IMG/VR virus record: IMGVR_UViG_3300033388_005609
Location: 1-21,438 of that record
Strand: one strand, 5' to 3'
Source: a virus
Length of the DNA stretch: 21,438 nt
Below are positions 12,260-19,811 of the stretch, one piece after another (position 1 is the first letter of the stretch; each line of letters starts with the position of its first letter). Under the pieces are notes generated by a model that was not told the origin of the DNA, searched no databases, and worked only from the letters and a program-made list of their open reading frames with translations. Both the position numbers and the translations under genes were made by a program.

Positions 12260-15025
12260 ATGAAATTTGCATGCTCCGTCAACACAACTGTCGCAAATTA
12301 TGTCGACAGTAAGACGGGTAAGATCCAGGCTGGTGGTGACTTCAGCAAGTTCAATCAACACTGGGAAGCCAAGAATATCGATGCGCTTGATTTATCTGAA
12401 TACATAGCATTAAAGTCTGGACTCTGTGCGTGGCAGTTACAGAATGGTAAAAGGGAAGCAAAGAACACAGGACTAATCCAAGCTGGCCTTATCATTGTTG
12501 ACATTGATAATCAAGCAGATAAAAAAGGACCTAATGGGGAAAAGGTACAACAACAAGAACTTACTTATGACGAGGCTCTTAATCTCGACGTATGTAAAAA
12601 GTATCTCAGCTTTGCTTATGATTCACCTTCTGGTTCCGAGAGCTGGCCAAGGTTTAGGTTAGTTTTTGGTTTAGAAAAACCAATCCTTGACCCTAAGTTC
12701 TACCAGTGGTTTTCCAAAACCATCGGTCAAAAAATTCCAGGCTCAGACTTCCGAGCCTTTTCAGTACCCCACCTTTTCTATGGAGCCCACGGTCCCCACG
12801 GAATCCTTACGGTCACTGATAAATTTATTCCTTCTCAGAAAATTGACGAAGCATATCAACATTACTGTGCAACAGTAGTTGACGACGATGAAGAAGAGAG
12901 TGATGGCCACGCAGCCCTATCTCGCAATACACCAGACCCTCAGGGGCTGAGCTTAGTCAAGCTCTGTTCTCGTTTAGTAAGAGACGTTCTCAATGGCGAG
13001 GACGTTGAAGATCGAAGTGCCACGATGGCCAACATCTTCAAAGAGCTAATCGGTTGGTCGAACTGGCTGTACCAGCATGGTTTGTCACCAAACGCCTGTG
13101 CATTGACCATTGCGCAGCAAGCGTTCTATAATGTCTACAGCTATCCATACGACCTCGAAGGCAAACACACCGGCAAGTTCGCCCGCATCCTCAACTCGAT
13201 TGGAGGGGCCAAGGACCTGCTTCCTGCCATTGCTCTCGCTTCCGAAAAAGGAGAAGCGGCATGCTGGAAGAAGGTTGCTACCCAAAGCCCTAAAGTCTAT
13301 GAGGACAAGGCTCCAGATGACGTTAAAAAGCTTCTGAGTCAGAGCAGGCCAAAGCCAAGCAACAACATTCTTTCTCTAGAGGACTTCTCTCCTGAGAACA
13401 CATCTACATCACAAGAACCCATGTCTAAGAAATCTTCAGAGCAAAACACTGACATCATCGACCTAGCTTCTGGCAAGGAAGGAGGCGCAGCTAGTGAACA
13501 GAAAGCTTTTGCTGAGAACAATATCGCTGATTCTCTCTACGATCACCTCGGCGAAAACTTCATCTACGACTCCAACCTTGATCGTTTCTACACCTACGAC
13601 ACAGATCTAGGAATCTGGTACAGCCAGGATGAGCAGCACATCAAGGCACACATAACCAAAGCATGCGATCTATTTGTAAAGGCAGGCATTCTTGCGAAGT
13701 ACACTGCCACCACAATTGAGTCGGTTTACAAAATCCTCAAGAGCAAGATGCTCCGGTCCTACGAAGGAGGTCGTAAATCCATCTGGTCTGCTGGGCGTTC
13801 GTTCATCCCGTTTCAGAACGGCGTGCTGGATAGCGACACGATGGATTTCAAACCCGGTCTGCATAAAGACAAGTATCTGAGGTCCAAACTTGCTTTCGAT
13901 TATGACGATCAAGCGGACTGTCCTGAATTCTTGCAGTGGTTGAAAACGTCACTGCGAGCTGGACAAGAGGTACTAATCCAAGCCTATGCTCGCGCCTTGT
14001 TGACTGGATACACCTCTGGTGAGCGCTTCCTTCACCTTGTGGGACCTGGTGGAACTGGTAAGTCAACGATGCAGCAATTGATGATTGCTCTTGCTGGCTT
14101 TGCTCAAACCCACACGTCCTCGCTAGAGATCATCGAGACCAACAAGTTCGAAACTTACAACCTCATGGGCAAGCGACTCTTGCTTTTGACGGATGAATCG
14201 AACTACAACAAGCGAATGGACGTGCTGAAAAAACTTACTTCAGCGTCTGACACACTGCGTGCTGAACGTAAGTACGGCAAAGAAATTATCTCATTCAAAC
14301 CTGAACTTCTGGTTTGTATTGCATCTAACGAGCACATCAGCTCTAACGACTCCAGCTCTGGACTCGAACGCCGTCGTTTGACGATTGTGATGGACAAAGT
14401 GGTGCCCCCTAGTAGCAGGCGTCAATTGTTGGACGTTCACGAGGACCGCATCGAAGGCGTCTTTGTTCCTGAAATGAGTGGCATTGTTACGTGGGCTTTG
14501 TCAATGAGTTTTGACAAGATGCGAGACGTGCTCTCTAATCCTGTAAAGCACGTTCCATCCATCTCCACTACCAACCTCGAAGCGCTGACTTTCAACAATC
14601 AGTTTGTTGCGTGGATGTCAGAGTGTTGCCTTTATGCACCTAACCACAAGACCCCAATTGGTCGCGGTGCCCTGAAACCCTCTGCTGATGAACAAGAGCG
14701 TGGATTGTTAGTCAAGGATGCATACAGCGAACTATATGCCAGCTACTCTCAGTACTGCCGAGCATGCGGCTTTAGAGCATGCACTAAACCTAACTTTACA
14801 GGGCGTGTAAAAGAAACTCTACAGAATATTCTTAAACTGCCTTACACCGACACTGTTATAAAAGACGGAAAGCTCTGTATCCAGGGTTTACGCCTCAAAA
14901 AATATGATCTACTATCCGACCGAGCATCCTCAGGGGATAATCGGTTACCCACACCGATCGAATTCGCTGAGGACCCCGACTTCACCAAATGGGAAAAAGC
15001 ATTCCAAAAGCATGATCAAATCTAG
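12260..15025 (+). CDS. Primase-helicase: AEP-like primase plus SF3 (D5-type) helicase
   Basis: This is a 921-aa replication protein. The N-terminal third resembles an archaeo-eukaryotic primase: IIVDIDN supplies the DxD (D81, D83), and SWPRFRLVFGLEKPI matches the R..v.L strand. The SxH motif before it is not evident (YDSPSGSES, residues 120-128), so primase activity is less sure. Residues 330-430 form a Ser/Lys-rich linker. Residues about 430-560 resemble the D5_N region (FIPFQNGVLD). The SF3 helicase has Walker A GPGGTGKS (595-602), Walker B LLLLTDES (D645, E646) and motif C IASNE (N690). It would unwind and prime DNA for the polymerase encoded upstream. ATG 12260 follows a candidate promoter; there is no clear Shine-Dalgarno. 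Confidence 0.88.
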   Translation: MKFACSVNTTVANYVDSKTGKIQAGGDFSKFNQHWEAKNIDALDLSEYIALKSGLCAWQLQNGKREAKNTGLIQAGLIIVDIDNQADKKGPNGEKVQQQELTYDEALNLDVCKKYLSFAYDSPSGSESWPRFRLVFGLEKPILDPKFYQWFSKTIGQKIPGSDFRAFSVPHLFYGAHGPHGILTVTDKFIPSQKIDEAYQHYCATVVDDDEEESDGHAALSRNTPDPQGLSLVKLCSRLVRDVLNGEDVEDRSATMANIFKELIGWSNWLYQHGLSPNACALTIAQQAFYNVYSYPYDLEGKHTGKFARILNSIGGAKDLLPAIALASEKGEAACWKKVATQSPKVYEDKAPDDVKKLLSQSRPKPSNNILSLEDFSPENTSTSQEPMSKKSSEQNTDIIDLASGKEGGAASEQKAFAENNIADSLYDHLGENFIYDSNLDRFYTYDTDLGIWYSQDEQHIKAHITKACDLFVKAGILAKYTATTIESVYKILKSKMLRSYEGGRKSIWSAGRSFIPFQNGVLDSDTMDFKPGLHKDKYLRSKLAFDYDDQADCPEFLQWLKTSLRAGQEVLIQAYARALLTGYTSGERFLHLVGPGGTGKSTMQQLMIALAGFAQTHTSSLEIIETNKFETYNLMGKRLLLLTDESNYNKRMDVLKKLTSASDTLRAERKYGKEIISFKPELLVCIASNEHISSNDSSSGLERRRLTIVMDKVVPPSSRRQLLDVHEDRIEGVFVPEMSGIVTWALSMSFDKMRDVLSNPVKHVPSISTTNLEALTFNNQFVAWMSECCLYAPNHKTPIGRGALKPSADEQERGLLVKDAYSELYASYSQYCRACGFRACTKPNFTGRVKETLQNILKLPYTDTVIKDGKLCIQGLRLKKYDLLSDRASSGDNRLPTPIEFAEDPDFTKWEKAFQKHDQI

Positions 15026-15581
15026 AGCCATCGAAGCAGCCCTCGTAATCGGAGGTGCGGTAGGAATTGCCACGACTGTGGTTAATCCTGTATACACCGG
15101 AGCATCGCTGGCTTTTATGGGAGGCATCCTTGGGGGTGCCTCTCTTTCTGCGCAACGTGCAATGAAAAACGAAAGCACTGAGCGTGAAGCAGAAAGGGTT
15201 GGTTCAACCTTTGCAACTCTGTACGACAGGAACAAAGGTTTGGTCGACCCTGTAGAGCTGGCTTTCCTGGCAAACTGCCCGATTACCCACGCTCATAACT
15301 TTTTGACTGCCGTTGCAGAGGAGTCTGACGGTCAGAAAATTTCAGTAAACACGGGAGCAGGAGTAGTTTTTAACTTCCCTCATACACAAAGTGCGCTGGA
15401 TAATCTTTCTAAAAATGCTTCTAACTGGGCACAAGCTCAAACACAGCAACTTCAAACTGAGTTGGAGCAACATAAACGAGCTATACAAATGATCCAAGCT
15501 CAACAAGCTGCGGCTAAGATGCAGACAAAGGCGAACACTCCCGCCGAGAAACCTGATCCTTGGGAGTCACTTAATGGGTGA
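15012..15581 (+). CDS. Membrane protein with C-terminal coiled coil, 189 aa
   Basis: From ATG 15012, two Gly/Ala-rich hydrophobic stretches lie at about residues 7-20 (IEAALVIGGAVGIAT) and 27-44 (YTGASLAFMGGILGGASL). A polar domain and a Gln/Ala-rich helix follow (about 130-175, QTELEQHKRAIQMIQAQQAA), likely a coiled coil, ending DPWESLNG. The frame is open further upstream to 14904 but that part is a shadow of the primase-helicase C-terminus. The gene overlaps the primase-helicase by 14 nt. Its role could be membrane anchoring of replication or another phage process; a holin role is less likely given the large cytoplasmic part and distance from the endolysin. Confidence 0.7.
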   Translation: MIKSRAIEAALVIGGAVGIATTVVNPVYTGASLAFMGGILGGASLSAQRAMKNESTEREAERVGSTFATLYDRNKGLVDPVELAFLANCPITHAHNFLTAVAEESDGQKISVNTGAGVVFNFPHTQSALDNLSKNASNWAQAQTQQLQTELEQHKRAIQMIQAQQAAAKMQTKANTPAEKPDPWESLNG

Positions 15582-15744
15582 GATGGTGTGTGATTACTTA
15601 GGTGAAGATTGTTATAAAGTCATGCTTACTAGAGACGGAATCAGCGCTCACTGCTATGTCTCCAGTATGCATTTAGTAGAAGACAAAAGAAGGCAGCTGA
15701 ACGATGAGATCAATCGAACAGCTGCTCTTTCTTATGTCACCTAA
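15574..15744 (+). CDS. Small hypothetical protein, 56 aa
   Basis: The short frame begins at ATG 15574 inside the end of the membrane-protein gene (8-nt overlap) and ends with TAA 15742-15744, overlapping the 3' end of thyX by 8 nt. The product begins MGEMVCDYLGEDCYK and has a mixed beta/helical look with three Cys. ATG 15583 (residue 4) is another possible start. Tight coupling to the upstream gene and full use of the space before thyX support it as real; no function is suggested. Confidence 0.55.
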   Translation: MGEMVCDYLGEDCYKVMLTRDGISAHCYVSSMHLVEDKRRQLNDEINRTAALSYVT

Positions 15745-16432
15745 GGAAGCGCCAGCCCTCTAAGGGAGACTCGTCGCTCGTAATCAAAAGATCGAGGATT
15801 GCTTCAACAACAGTGGGGACTTGGAGTTTGATCTGACGACCGATGCACAGAGCAATCTTTCTATGTTCCAACTGAGTATCACTCTGGCCACGAAGACCAA
15901 CGTAATGAATAAACGTGCGGAGTGGAGCAGCCATGTGAAGTCGGGTGGGAGTATATAACGGAAGAACATTTCTTGCGCACTCACGAGCAACACCTGCACC
16001 TAGCATATCCTCGTAGAGATGACGTGCTGTTTTATCAAACAATTCGATACGTCGTCTGAACTGACTTTGAATCTCATAAGGCAGCTCGCTCGAACTGCTT
16101 TGTCGATTTTTCTCAGCTTGGCGTCGAATAGAAAAGTCAGTAGCTGGCAGATCGATCTCTTCCAATACCTCCCACGGGTTTGAATATCGCTGCGAAAGTT
16201 CCTGGAAATTTGCAGTTCTATGGCGAAGGATCTGAGGCGAGATTGCCCTCGTTGTCAAAATCTCAAAGCTTGCACTGGCTTGCTCAAAGATCGACCAGTG
16301 TCCGTGCTTGATGCAGAACTTTAAAAGTCTTTTGTATTCCTCGCGATTAGGGTCTTTGGTAGAGACCCTGGCATGACGAGCTATGACGCTTTCTGCGTTT
16401 GGAGTGATCCAGTCAAGTTTTGCGGTATGCAC
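15737..16432 (-). CDS. thyX: Flavin-dependent thymidylate synthase ThyX
   Basis: This 231-aa enzyme converts dUMP to dTMP using FAD, NADPH and methylenetetrahydrofolate. The ThyX signature is at residues 70-83: RHRTANFQELSQRY, with the R-H-R and S80 of the RHRx7S motif. Other family segments are ARVSTKD (21-27), ECARNVLPL (151-159, the usual AR..LP) and LRTFIHYVGLR (171-181). Length fits the family. It starts at GTG 16432, with a TAA directly before it in the same frame, so no earlier start exists. Phage ThyX supplies thymidine for DNA synthesis and is common in phages of cyanobacteria. It is the first minus-strand gene of the late-side block and converges with the 56-aa gene. Confidence 0.95.
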   Translation of the reverse strand: MHTAKLDWITPNAESVIARHARVSTKDPNREEYKRLLKFCIKHGHWSIFEQASASFEILTTRAISPQILRHRTANFQELSQRYSNPWEVLEEIDLPATDFSIRRQAEKNRQSSSSELPYEIQSQFRRRIELFDKTARHLYEDMLGAGVARECARNVLPLYTPTRLHMAAPLRTFIHYVGLRGQSDTQLEHRKIALCIGRQIKLQVPTVVEAILDLLITSDESPLEGWRFLR

Positions 16433-16434
16433 TT

Positions 16435-16454
16435 AACGCCACGATGGTGGCACT
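16435..16454 (-). promoter_or_regulatory. Hairpin abutting the thyX start codon
   Basis: On the minus strand AGTGCCAC and GTGGCGTT pair over 8 bp (two G.U) around the tetraloop CATC. The stem ends 2 nt before the GTG start of thyX and would cover any ribosome binding site, so it may limit translation. No T-run follows, so it is not a terminator. Confidence 0.4.
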
Positions 16455-16461
16455 CAGCTTA

Positions 16462-16620
16462 TCAAGTCTGGGGGAAAGTTTCTTGATAACGAAGACGCTT
16501 AGTGATTTCGCTGGGGTTAGAAACCATCCGCTCTACTTCAGCGGGACCTAAGCCAATCTGCATACCAGCCATGCGAACACCTGCGCCTGGCATTTGCTCA
16601 CTGCGAAGACGATTATTCAC
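16462..16620 (-). CDS. Small hypothetical protein, 52 aa
   Basis: The frame starts at GTG 16620, which overlaps the TAA of the upstream 173-aa gene, and runs to TGA 16462-16464. The product begins MNNRLRSEQM and contains a Gly/Met-rich segment (GAGVRMAGMQIGLGPAEVE) and a basic helix (ITKRLRYQE). The overlap suggests translational coupling. It resembles the Met/Gly/Pro-rich style of its upstream neighbour, so both may be minor virion proteins. The function is not recognised. Confidence 0.55.
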   Translation of the reverse strand: MNNRLRSEQMPGAGVRMAGMQIGLGPAEVERMVSNPSEITKRLRYQETFPQT

Positions 16621-17134
16621 CACGCTTCTCCATCATCATAGGTGCCTGCATGTACAGACTGTCAGGCATATTGTAGTTGACAGGCATATAGTTCGTTGGG
16701 TTCTGCAGGTTGTAGAAGTTCTGCTGAGGGAACTGGGTCATTCTCTGCATATCTGCACGCAGAGCAGGATTCATAGTGTTCATCTCCTGCTGGATGAACT
16801 CAGCTTTATTAAGGTCAGCAGCTCTGCCGGGAAAAACCATCTTGCCTTGATGATTGTACCCAGCAGGTCCAGTCGGTTCCTGGCTCGGCATGATGTTGCC
16901 GATCTCGTAGTTAGTGGGACCCACGGGGAGTCGAGAAAACTCTCCCATGTCAACTTTGTACTGAGCTAGTACTCGATTGACATTGTCCAAAGCCAAAGCT
17001 CTTGCAGGAGAAGCACCTTCAGGAGCTGAGTTATATGCGGCTGGTCCGGCAGCAGGAACACTGGCCAATCCACCCAAAGGTTGGAGAGCTACCTTCGGAC
17101 CATTACCACCAGGACGCTGAAGAAAATTATCCAT
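16613..17134 (-). CDS. Pro/Asn/Met-rich hypothetical protein, 173 aa (possible virion protein)
   Basis: This is a low-complexity protein rich in Pro, Asn, Gln, Gly, Ala and Met, with an N-terminal PGGNGPKVALQPLGG, a helix near residues 45-60 (ARALALDNVNRVLAQY), and a C-terminus of repeated NP/NY/MP motifs (NPTNYMPVNYNMPDS). No enzyme motif is seen. ATG 17134 has GGAG about 11 nt upstream inside the end of the HNH-like gene. Composition and place in the minus-strand block suggest a structural or internal virion protein, but no homologue is recognised. A plus-strand frame at 16502-16969 is its antisense shadow. Confidence 0.65.
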   Translation of the reverse strand: MDNFLQRPGGNGPKVALQPLGGLASVPAAGPAAYNSAPEGASPARALALDNVNRVLAQYKVDMGEFSRLPVGPTNYEIGNIMPSQEPTGPAGYNHQGKMVFPGRAADLNKAEFIQQEMNTMNPALRADMQRMTQFPQQNFYNLQNPTNYMPVNYNMPDSLYMQAPMMMEKRGE

Positions 17135-17142
17135 GACTTAGT

Positions 17143-17385
17143 TTAACTCCGTTTAGGTTGTTTTTTGAGGTTAGTTTTTTTATCTACTACCCGAAGATTC
17201 TTAGAGCTGTTGTCTTCCGCGTTGTAGTTGATGTGGTCGATGTGTTTTCCGTCTCCCTTATGAACTCGACCGTTCTTTTCAAGATGTCGGCGAGCACGAT
17301 TACGCGCCGCACGGCGCTTACGTTGCTCAGGCGATCCATGATACTCATCGTATTCTTTCCTGTAATCACGAGGTGCTCTAGCCAA
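17143..17385 (-). CDS. Small basic HNH-like protein, 80 aa
   Basis: The N-terminal half is a very basic helix (MARAPRDYRKEYDEYHG; QRKRRAARNRARRHLEK). The C-terminal half holds an HNH/homing-nuclease-like core: KHIDHINYN (H48, D50, H51), then NSSKNLRVV (N59, N63) and a later N72, the H..H-N-N order of I-HmuI-type domains. I recall close relatives as small conserved proteins of cyanophages, so it may be a fixed phage gene rather than a homing element. The start TTG 17385 is forced: an in-frame TGA lies three codons upstream and there is no other Met. GAGAG upstream may serve as the ribosome binding site. Confidence 0.75.
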   Translation of the reverse strand: MARAPRDYRKEYDEYHGSPEQRKRRAARNRARRHLEKNGRVHKGDGKHIDHINYNAEDNSSKNLRVVDKKTNLKKQPKRS

Positions 17386-17406
17386 CGTCTCTCAGGAGCT
17401 TCTTTA

Positions 17407-17412
17407 ATTATA
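17407..17412 (-). promoter_or_regulatory. Candidate -10 element before the HNH-like gene
   Basis: The minus strand carries a perfect TATAAT in the 40-nt gap between the 65-aa gene and the 80-aa gene, about 22 nt before the TTG start. No convincing -35 box sits at 16-18 nt spacing, so it could be a phage-modified promoter or chance AT richness. Confidence 0.3.
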
Positions 17413-17425
17413 AACTCAGCGAAAA

Positions 17426-17623
17426 CTATTCATCTAAAAACACATGGCAGTAGTGCTCATCACGAGCCTCTTCTCCAAACCCCTCGTTTTCTTCCATCCA
17501 TTCAAGCCACAGTCCTGTGTAGGTCCCACAGGTACGACCGCTCCGCTCATACAGAAACTGCATAAAATCAGCTTTGCGGGTTTCGGCAGGGACACTCCAG
17601 TCCTTAAGGTAATCAGTATTCAA
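17426..17623 (-). CDS. Small acidic hypothetical protein, 65 aa
   Basis: This is an acidic, aromatic-rich protein (DYLKDWSVPAET; FMQFLYERSG; YTGLWLEWMEENEGFGE; YCHVFLDE). No family is recognised. It starts at TTG 17623, because the in-frame upstream codons reach the endolysin's TAG without another start and the next Met is residue 21. It lies 24 nt after the endolysin stop on the same strand. The tight spacing and non-random composition support a real gene. It might act in lysis, but this rests only on position. Confidence 0.6.
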   Translation of the reverse strand: MNTDYLKDWSVPAETRKADFMQFLYERSGRTCGTYTGLWLEWMEENEGFGEEARDEHYCHVFLDE

Positions 17624-17647
17624 AGCCGAACCATCGCTTGATGGATC

Positions 17648-18883
17648 CTAGCTCTGCTTAACCTTGATTGCCCAGCCGTCGTGATTGTTCTCTACCAACC
17701 AACGCTTCCCTAATTTTTCTTTGCTGTACACCTTGTTATATCCATCGGCAGAGAGGTAAATTCCTTTTTCGAGGTCCAGTTCACCAAAGGGATCGTTAAC
17801 GTATATCCCTTTACCATCGGGAGTGATTCCTTTTGCCAGTATCCAATGTCCCCCACCCGACGGGGCATCAAGAGGCCCTCGGTGAAGAATGCCGATGGGG
17901 CAAGGAATGTCACTACGCAGCAAGTCCTCAACATCGCCCCAGCTGAAGTCTTGGCGGAACTCGGCTTCAACCCCGAAACTACCGAGCGCTTGAAGTTGAA
18001 CCCACGCTTCTGTAGTGTCACCAATAGAGAAGACAACTTTGATGTATTCATCGTCATTTGCAATACTGTCAGGTTTTAAATAGTTAAGAAGCATGGCACA
18101 CGTTGAAGAGTAGCATGTGCGGTCTGCGTCTCTGTAGTTGTCCCGCTGGGAAAAATACTCTACATCGAGATTGGGAGCAGACGCTTTTTTGTATGTCGCT
18201 GCATTGTCTGGAACATCATTGATTATCTTCCAGTGAGGTTCCCAGATGTACCATTTCTTTTGGTCAGAACAAAGACGCACTTGCTGATGCGAACTACCAG
18301 CGAACATCGTCAGCTCGATCCACTCCCACGCTGCTCCTTTAGGGACAAAGACTTTTTCCTCCGGTTTGAGTTTGTTTGAGTCAGACATCCGCTTTTTCAG
18401 CCATGTGTCTTCTTTCGCAAGAATCGACTGACCAAGTCTTGGGTGTTTCGACTTCTCTAGAAATAATTCTTTCTCTGCGGCTCGACGATTCACTAGACCC
18501 TGCAGCGGTTTGCCATCAGAACCTTTTACCCAACGATCAAACTGATCAGCTACTTCTTTTCGAGAAGCTCCTTCGTTCAACAAACGAAGCAGAGTCGACT
18601 TGGAATACGCTCCACAACCAACATTGAAACTGAAACTTACCAGTGCGTCATACTCGTTTTGGTTGATCTGAACGTTGGTCCAGGTGCTAACGCACTGCTC
18701 AAAGCTTTCTAAGTCTTCACGCAAAAAAGCCTCAGCTTCTTCCTCGGTAATGGTCATACCAAGAGTCACTCCTTGCGTATGTCCGTATCCAATGGTGGGT
18801 ACGTTGCTGGGACACAGGTAGCTTTTTAACCGCATCCCCTCAAACTTCTTGATCAGGGATAAACCCTTGTCAGAAATTCTCAC
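17648..18883 (-). CDS. Bifunctional endolysin: GH24 muramidase plus C39-like peptidase
   Basis: This is a 411-aa protein with three parts. Residues 1-145 are a phage-type lysozyme: E15 in FEG, then LCPSNVPTIGYGH with T30; Cys24 stands where many relatives have Asp, a known variation in lambdoid/P21-like enzymes. Residues about 155-232 look like an SH3-type wall-binding module. Residues 238-411 form a C39_2-like cysteine peptidase: YFSQRDN (Q246), TCYSSTCAMLL (C257), GGGHWILA (H346) and VNDPFG (D364), a complete Cys-His-Asp set. It would cut both sugar and peptide bonds of peptidoglycan. No signal peptide is seen, so it needs a holin; the membrane protein 9 nt upstream in the operon is a candidate. 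GTG 18883 is forced by an in-frame TGA four codons upstream. Confidence 0.88.
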   Translation of the reverse strand: MRISDKGLSLIKKFEGMRLKSYLCPSNVPTIGYGHTQGVTLGMTITEEEAEAFLREDLESFEQCVSTWTNVQINQNEYDALVSFSFNVGCGAYSKSTLLRLLNEGASRKEVADQFDRWVKGSDGKPLQGLVNRRAAEKELFLEKSKHPRLGQSILAKEDTWLKKRMSDSNKLKPEEKVFVPKGAAWEWIELTMFAGSSHQQVRLCSDQKKWYIWEPHWKIINDVPDNAATYKKASAPNLDVEYFSQRDNYRDADRTCYSSTCAMLLNYLKPDSIANDDEYIKVVFSIGDTTEAWVQLQALGSFGVEAEFRQDFSWGDVEDLLRSDIPCPIGILHRGPLDAPSGGGHWILAKGITPDGKGIYVNDPFGELDLEKGIYLSADGYNKVYSKEKLGKRWLVENNHDGWAIKVKQS

Positions 18884-18892
18884 TTCACTTCG

Positions 18893-19261
18893 TCAGCGTG
18901 ATCTTATTTTGGCAATCAGTGCATCGAAAAGCAACGCAAATGCAGACGCTGCCATACCCATAAGTAACGGTTGAGCAGGATAAACTTGGTCTTGCAAGGT
19001 AAGACTAATAAGACTAGAGAAGGTGGTAAGAGCAAACAACAAAAATAGTGATGTTACAAGTGTCATCCTACTAACCAGGAGACAGCATAAAGCAAAAGCA
19101 CCCGCGGCCGGAGCGGCTACCAGATAACCAGCCTTTACCACGGAAGCTGAGAGATTAGCGAAGTTCCCTTTAGAAAGAACCAACAGGGAACCTAACCAAA
19201 CTTCAAAAAAAGTTCTAGGAAATATATTGATCGCCCGAACCATCCCGAAGGATCTAGACAC
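18893..19261 (-). CDS. Four-helix membrane protein, holin candidate
   Basis: This 122-aa protein has hydrophobic stretches at about residues 18-31 (FEVWLGSLLVL), 42-63 (AGYLVAAPAAGAFALCCLL), 67-86 (LVTSLFLLFALTTFSSLISL) and 98-116 (LMGMAASAFALLFDALIA), and ends in basic KIRSR. It lies 9 nt upstream of the endolysin gene, on the same strand, where phages usually place the holin. Size and topology are compatible with a holin, but no signature sequence identifies it. The longest frame starts at GTG 19261; ATG 19243 (residue 7) is equally possible. Confidence 0.65.
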   Translation of the reverse strand: MSRSFGMVRAINIFPRTFFEVWLGSLLVLSKGNFANLSASVVKAGYLVAAPAAGAFALCCLLVSRMTLVTSLFLLFALTTFSSLISLTLQDQVYPAQPLLMGMAASAFALLFDALIAKIRSR

Positions 19262-19311
19262 GGTTAGGAAGAAAAGCTGAACGTATATTAGCTGCGCTCA
19301 GTCTTCTAAAC

Positions 19312-19713
19312 CTATGCAGCTGTGTAAGTAACCCGATACACACAAGGAGAGCGATCCTTCTTCTCTACGTAAAGGTAGTTCTCAATGGTGGCACCCACTG
19401 AAAAAGTAAAAGAAACATCCTGACGGTTAGAGATTTTAGGAGCTTCAACTTCACCCATTACAGTGCCATCAGTGCCGCTACGGATATAGATTCGACCCAC
19501 GGCGTGAGAGCCAGCTTGAAGTGTGACGGTGCCAGTTCCCGTTGCCGAGGACGTGACAGCAAAGAGATCAGCTCTAGGCTCAGAGCCTTCAGTAGTGTCT
19601 TCTGTGATGTAGTTAACAGTAACGTTTCCGCCATCTTCGGTGCGGTACTGCCTAAAACGAGTAATTCCTGCGGGGTTGACGCCAAGCTCTCGATTAAAAG
19701 TGAATTGGGCCAC
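19312..19713 (-). CDS. Beta-rich hypothetical protein, 133 aa (likely virion-associated)
   Basis: The sequence alternates hydrophobic and polar residues with many Thr, Val and Gly (GNVTVNYITEDTTEG; SSATGTGTVTLQAGSHAVG; DVSFTFSVGATIENYLYVE), suggesting an all-beta fold of immunoglobulin or jelly-roll type such as decoration or tail proteins. No known signature is seen. GTG 19713 is the only possible start (in-frame TGA three codons upstream, next Met at residue 86). It is the first minus-strand gene of the lysis-side unit, separated from the divergent plus-strand gene by 98 nt that should hold promoters in both directions, although I find no convincing boxes there. Confidence 0.65.
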   Translation of the reverse strand: MAQFTFNRELGVNPAGITRFRQYRTEDGGNVTVNYITEDTTEGSEPRADLFAVTSSATGTGTVTLQAGSHAVGRIYIRSGTDGTVMGEVEAPKISNRQDVSFTFSVGATIENYLYVEKKDRSPCVYRVTYTAA

Positions 19714-19811
19714 GGCTGATCAATACTGCAATGCCTATAGTCTACCGCTTTTGGACTAACTTAATAACTAACAGCTTACTGATACTCTAAAATAAAACAG
19801 AGTACTTTCCC

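Noticed and set aside
14904-15011. Upstream extension of the membrane-protein frame
   Set aside because: The 36 extra residues overlap the primase-helicase C-terminus and are Pro/His/Ser-rich shadow sequence; ATG 15012 precedes the hydrophobic segments directly.
16502-16969. Plus-strand ORF of 155 aa
   Set aside because: Antisense to the 52-aa and 173-aa genes; His/Arg/Leu-rich composition typical of a shadow.
19714-19811. Promoters in the divergent intergenic region
   Set aside because: The region is AT-rich and should hold promoters, but no pair of -35/-10 boxes with 16-18 nt spacing was convincing on either strand.
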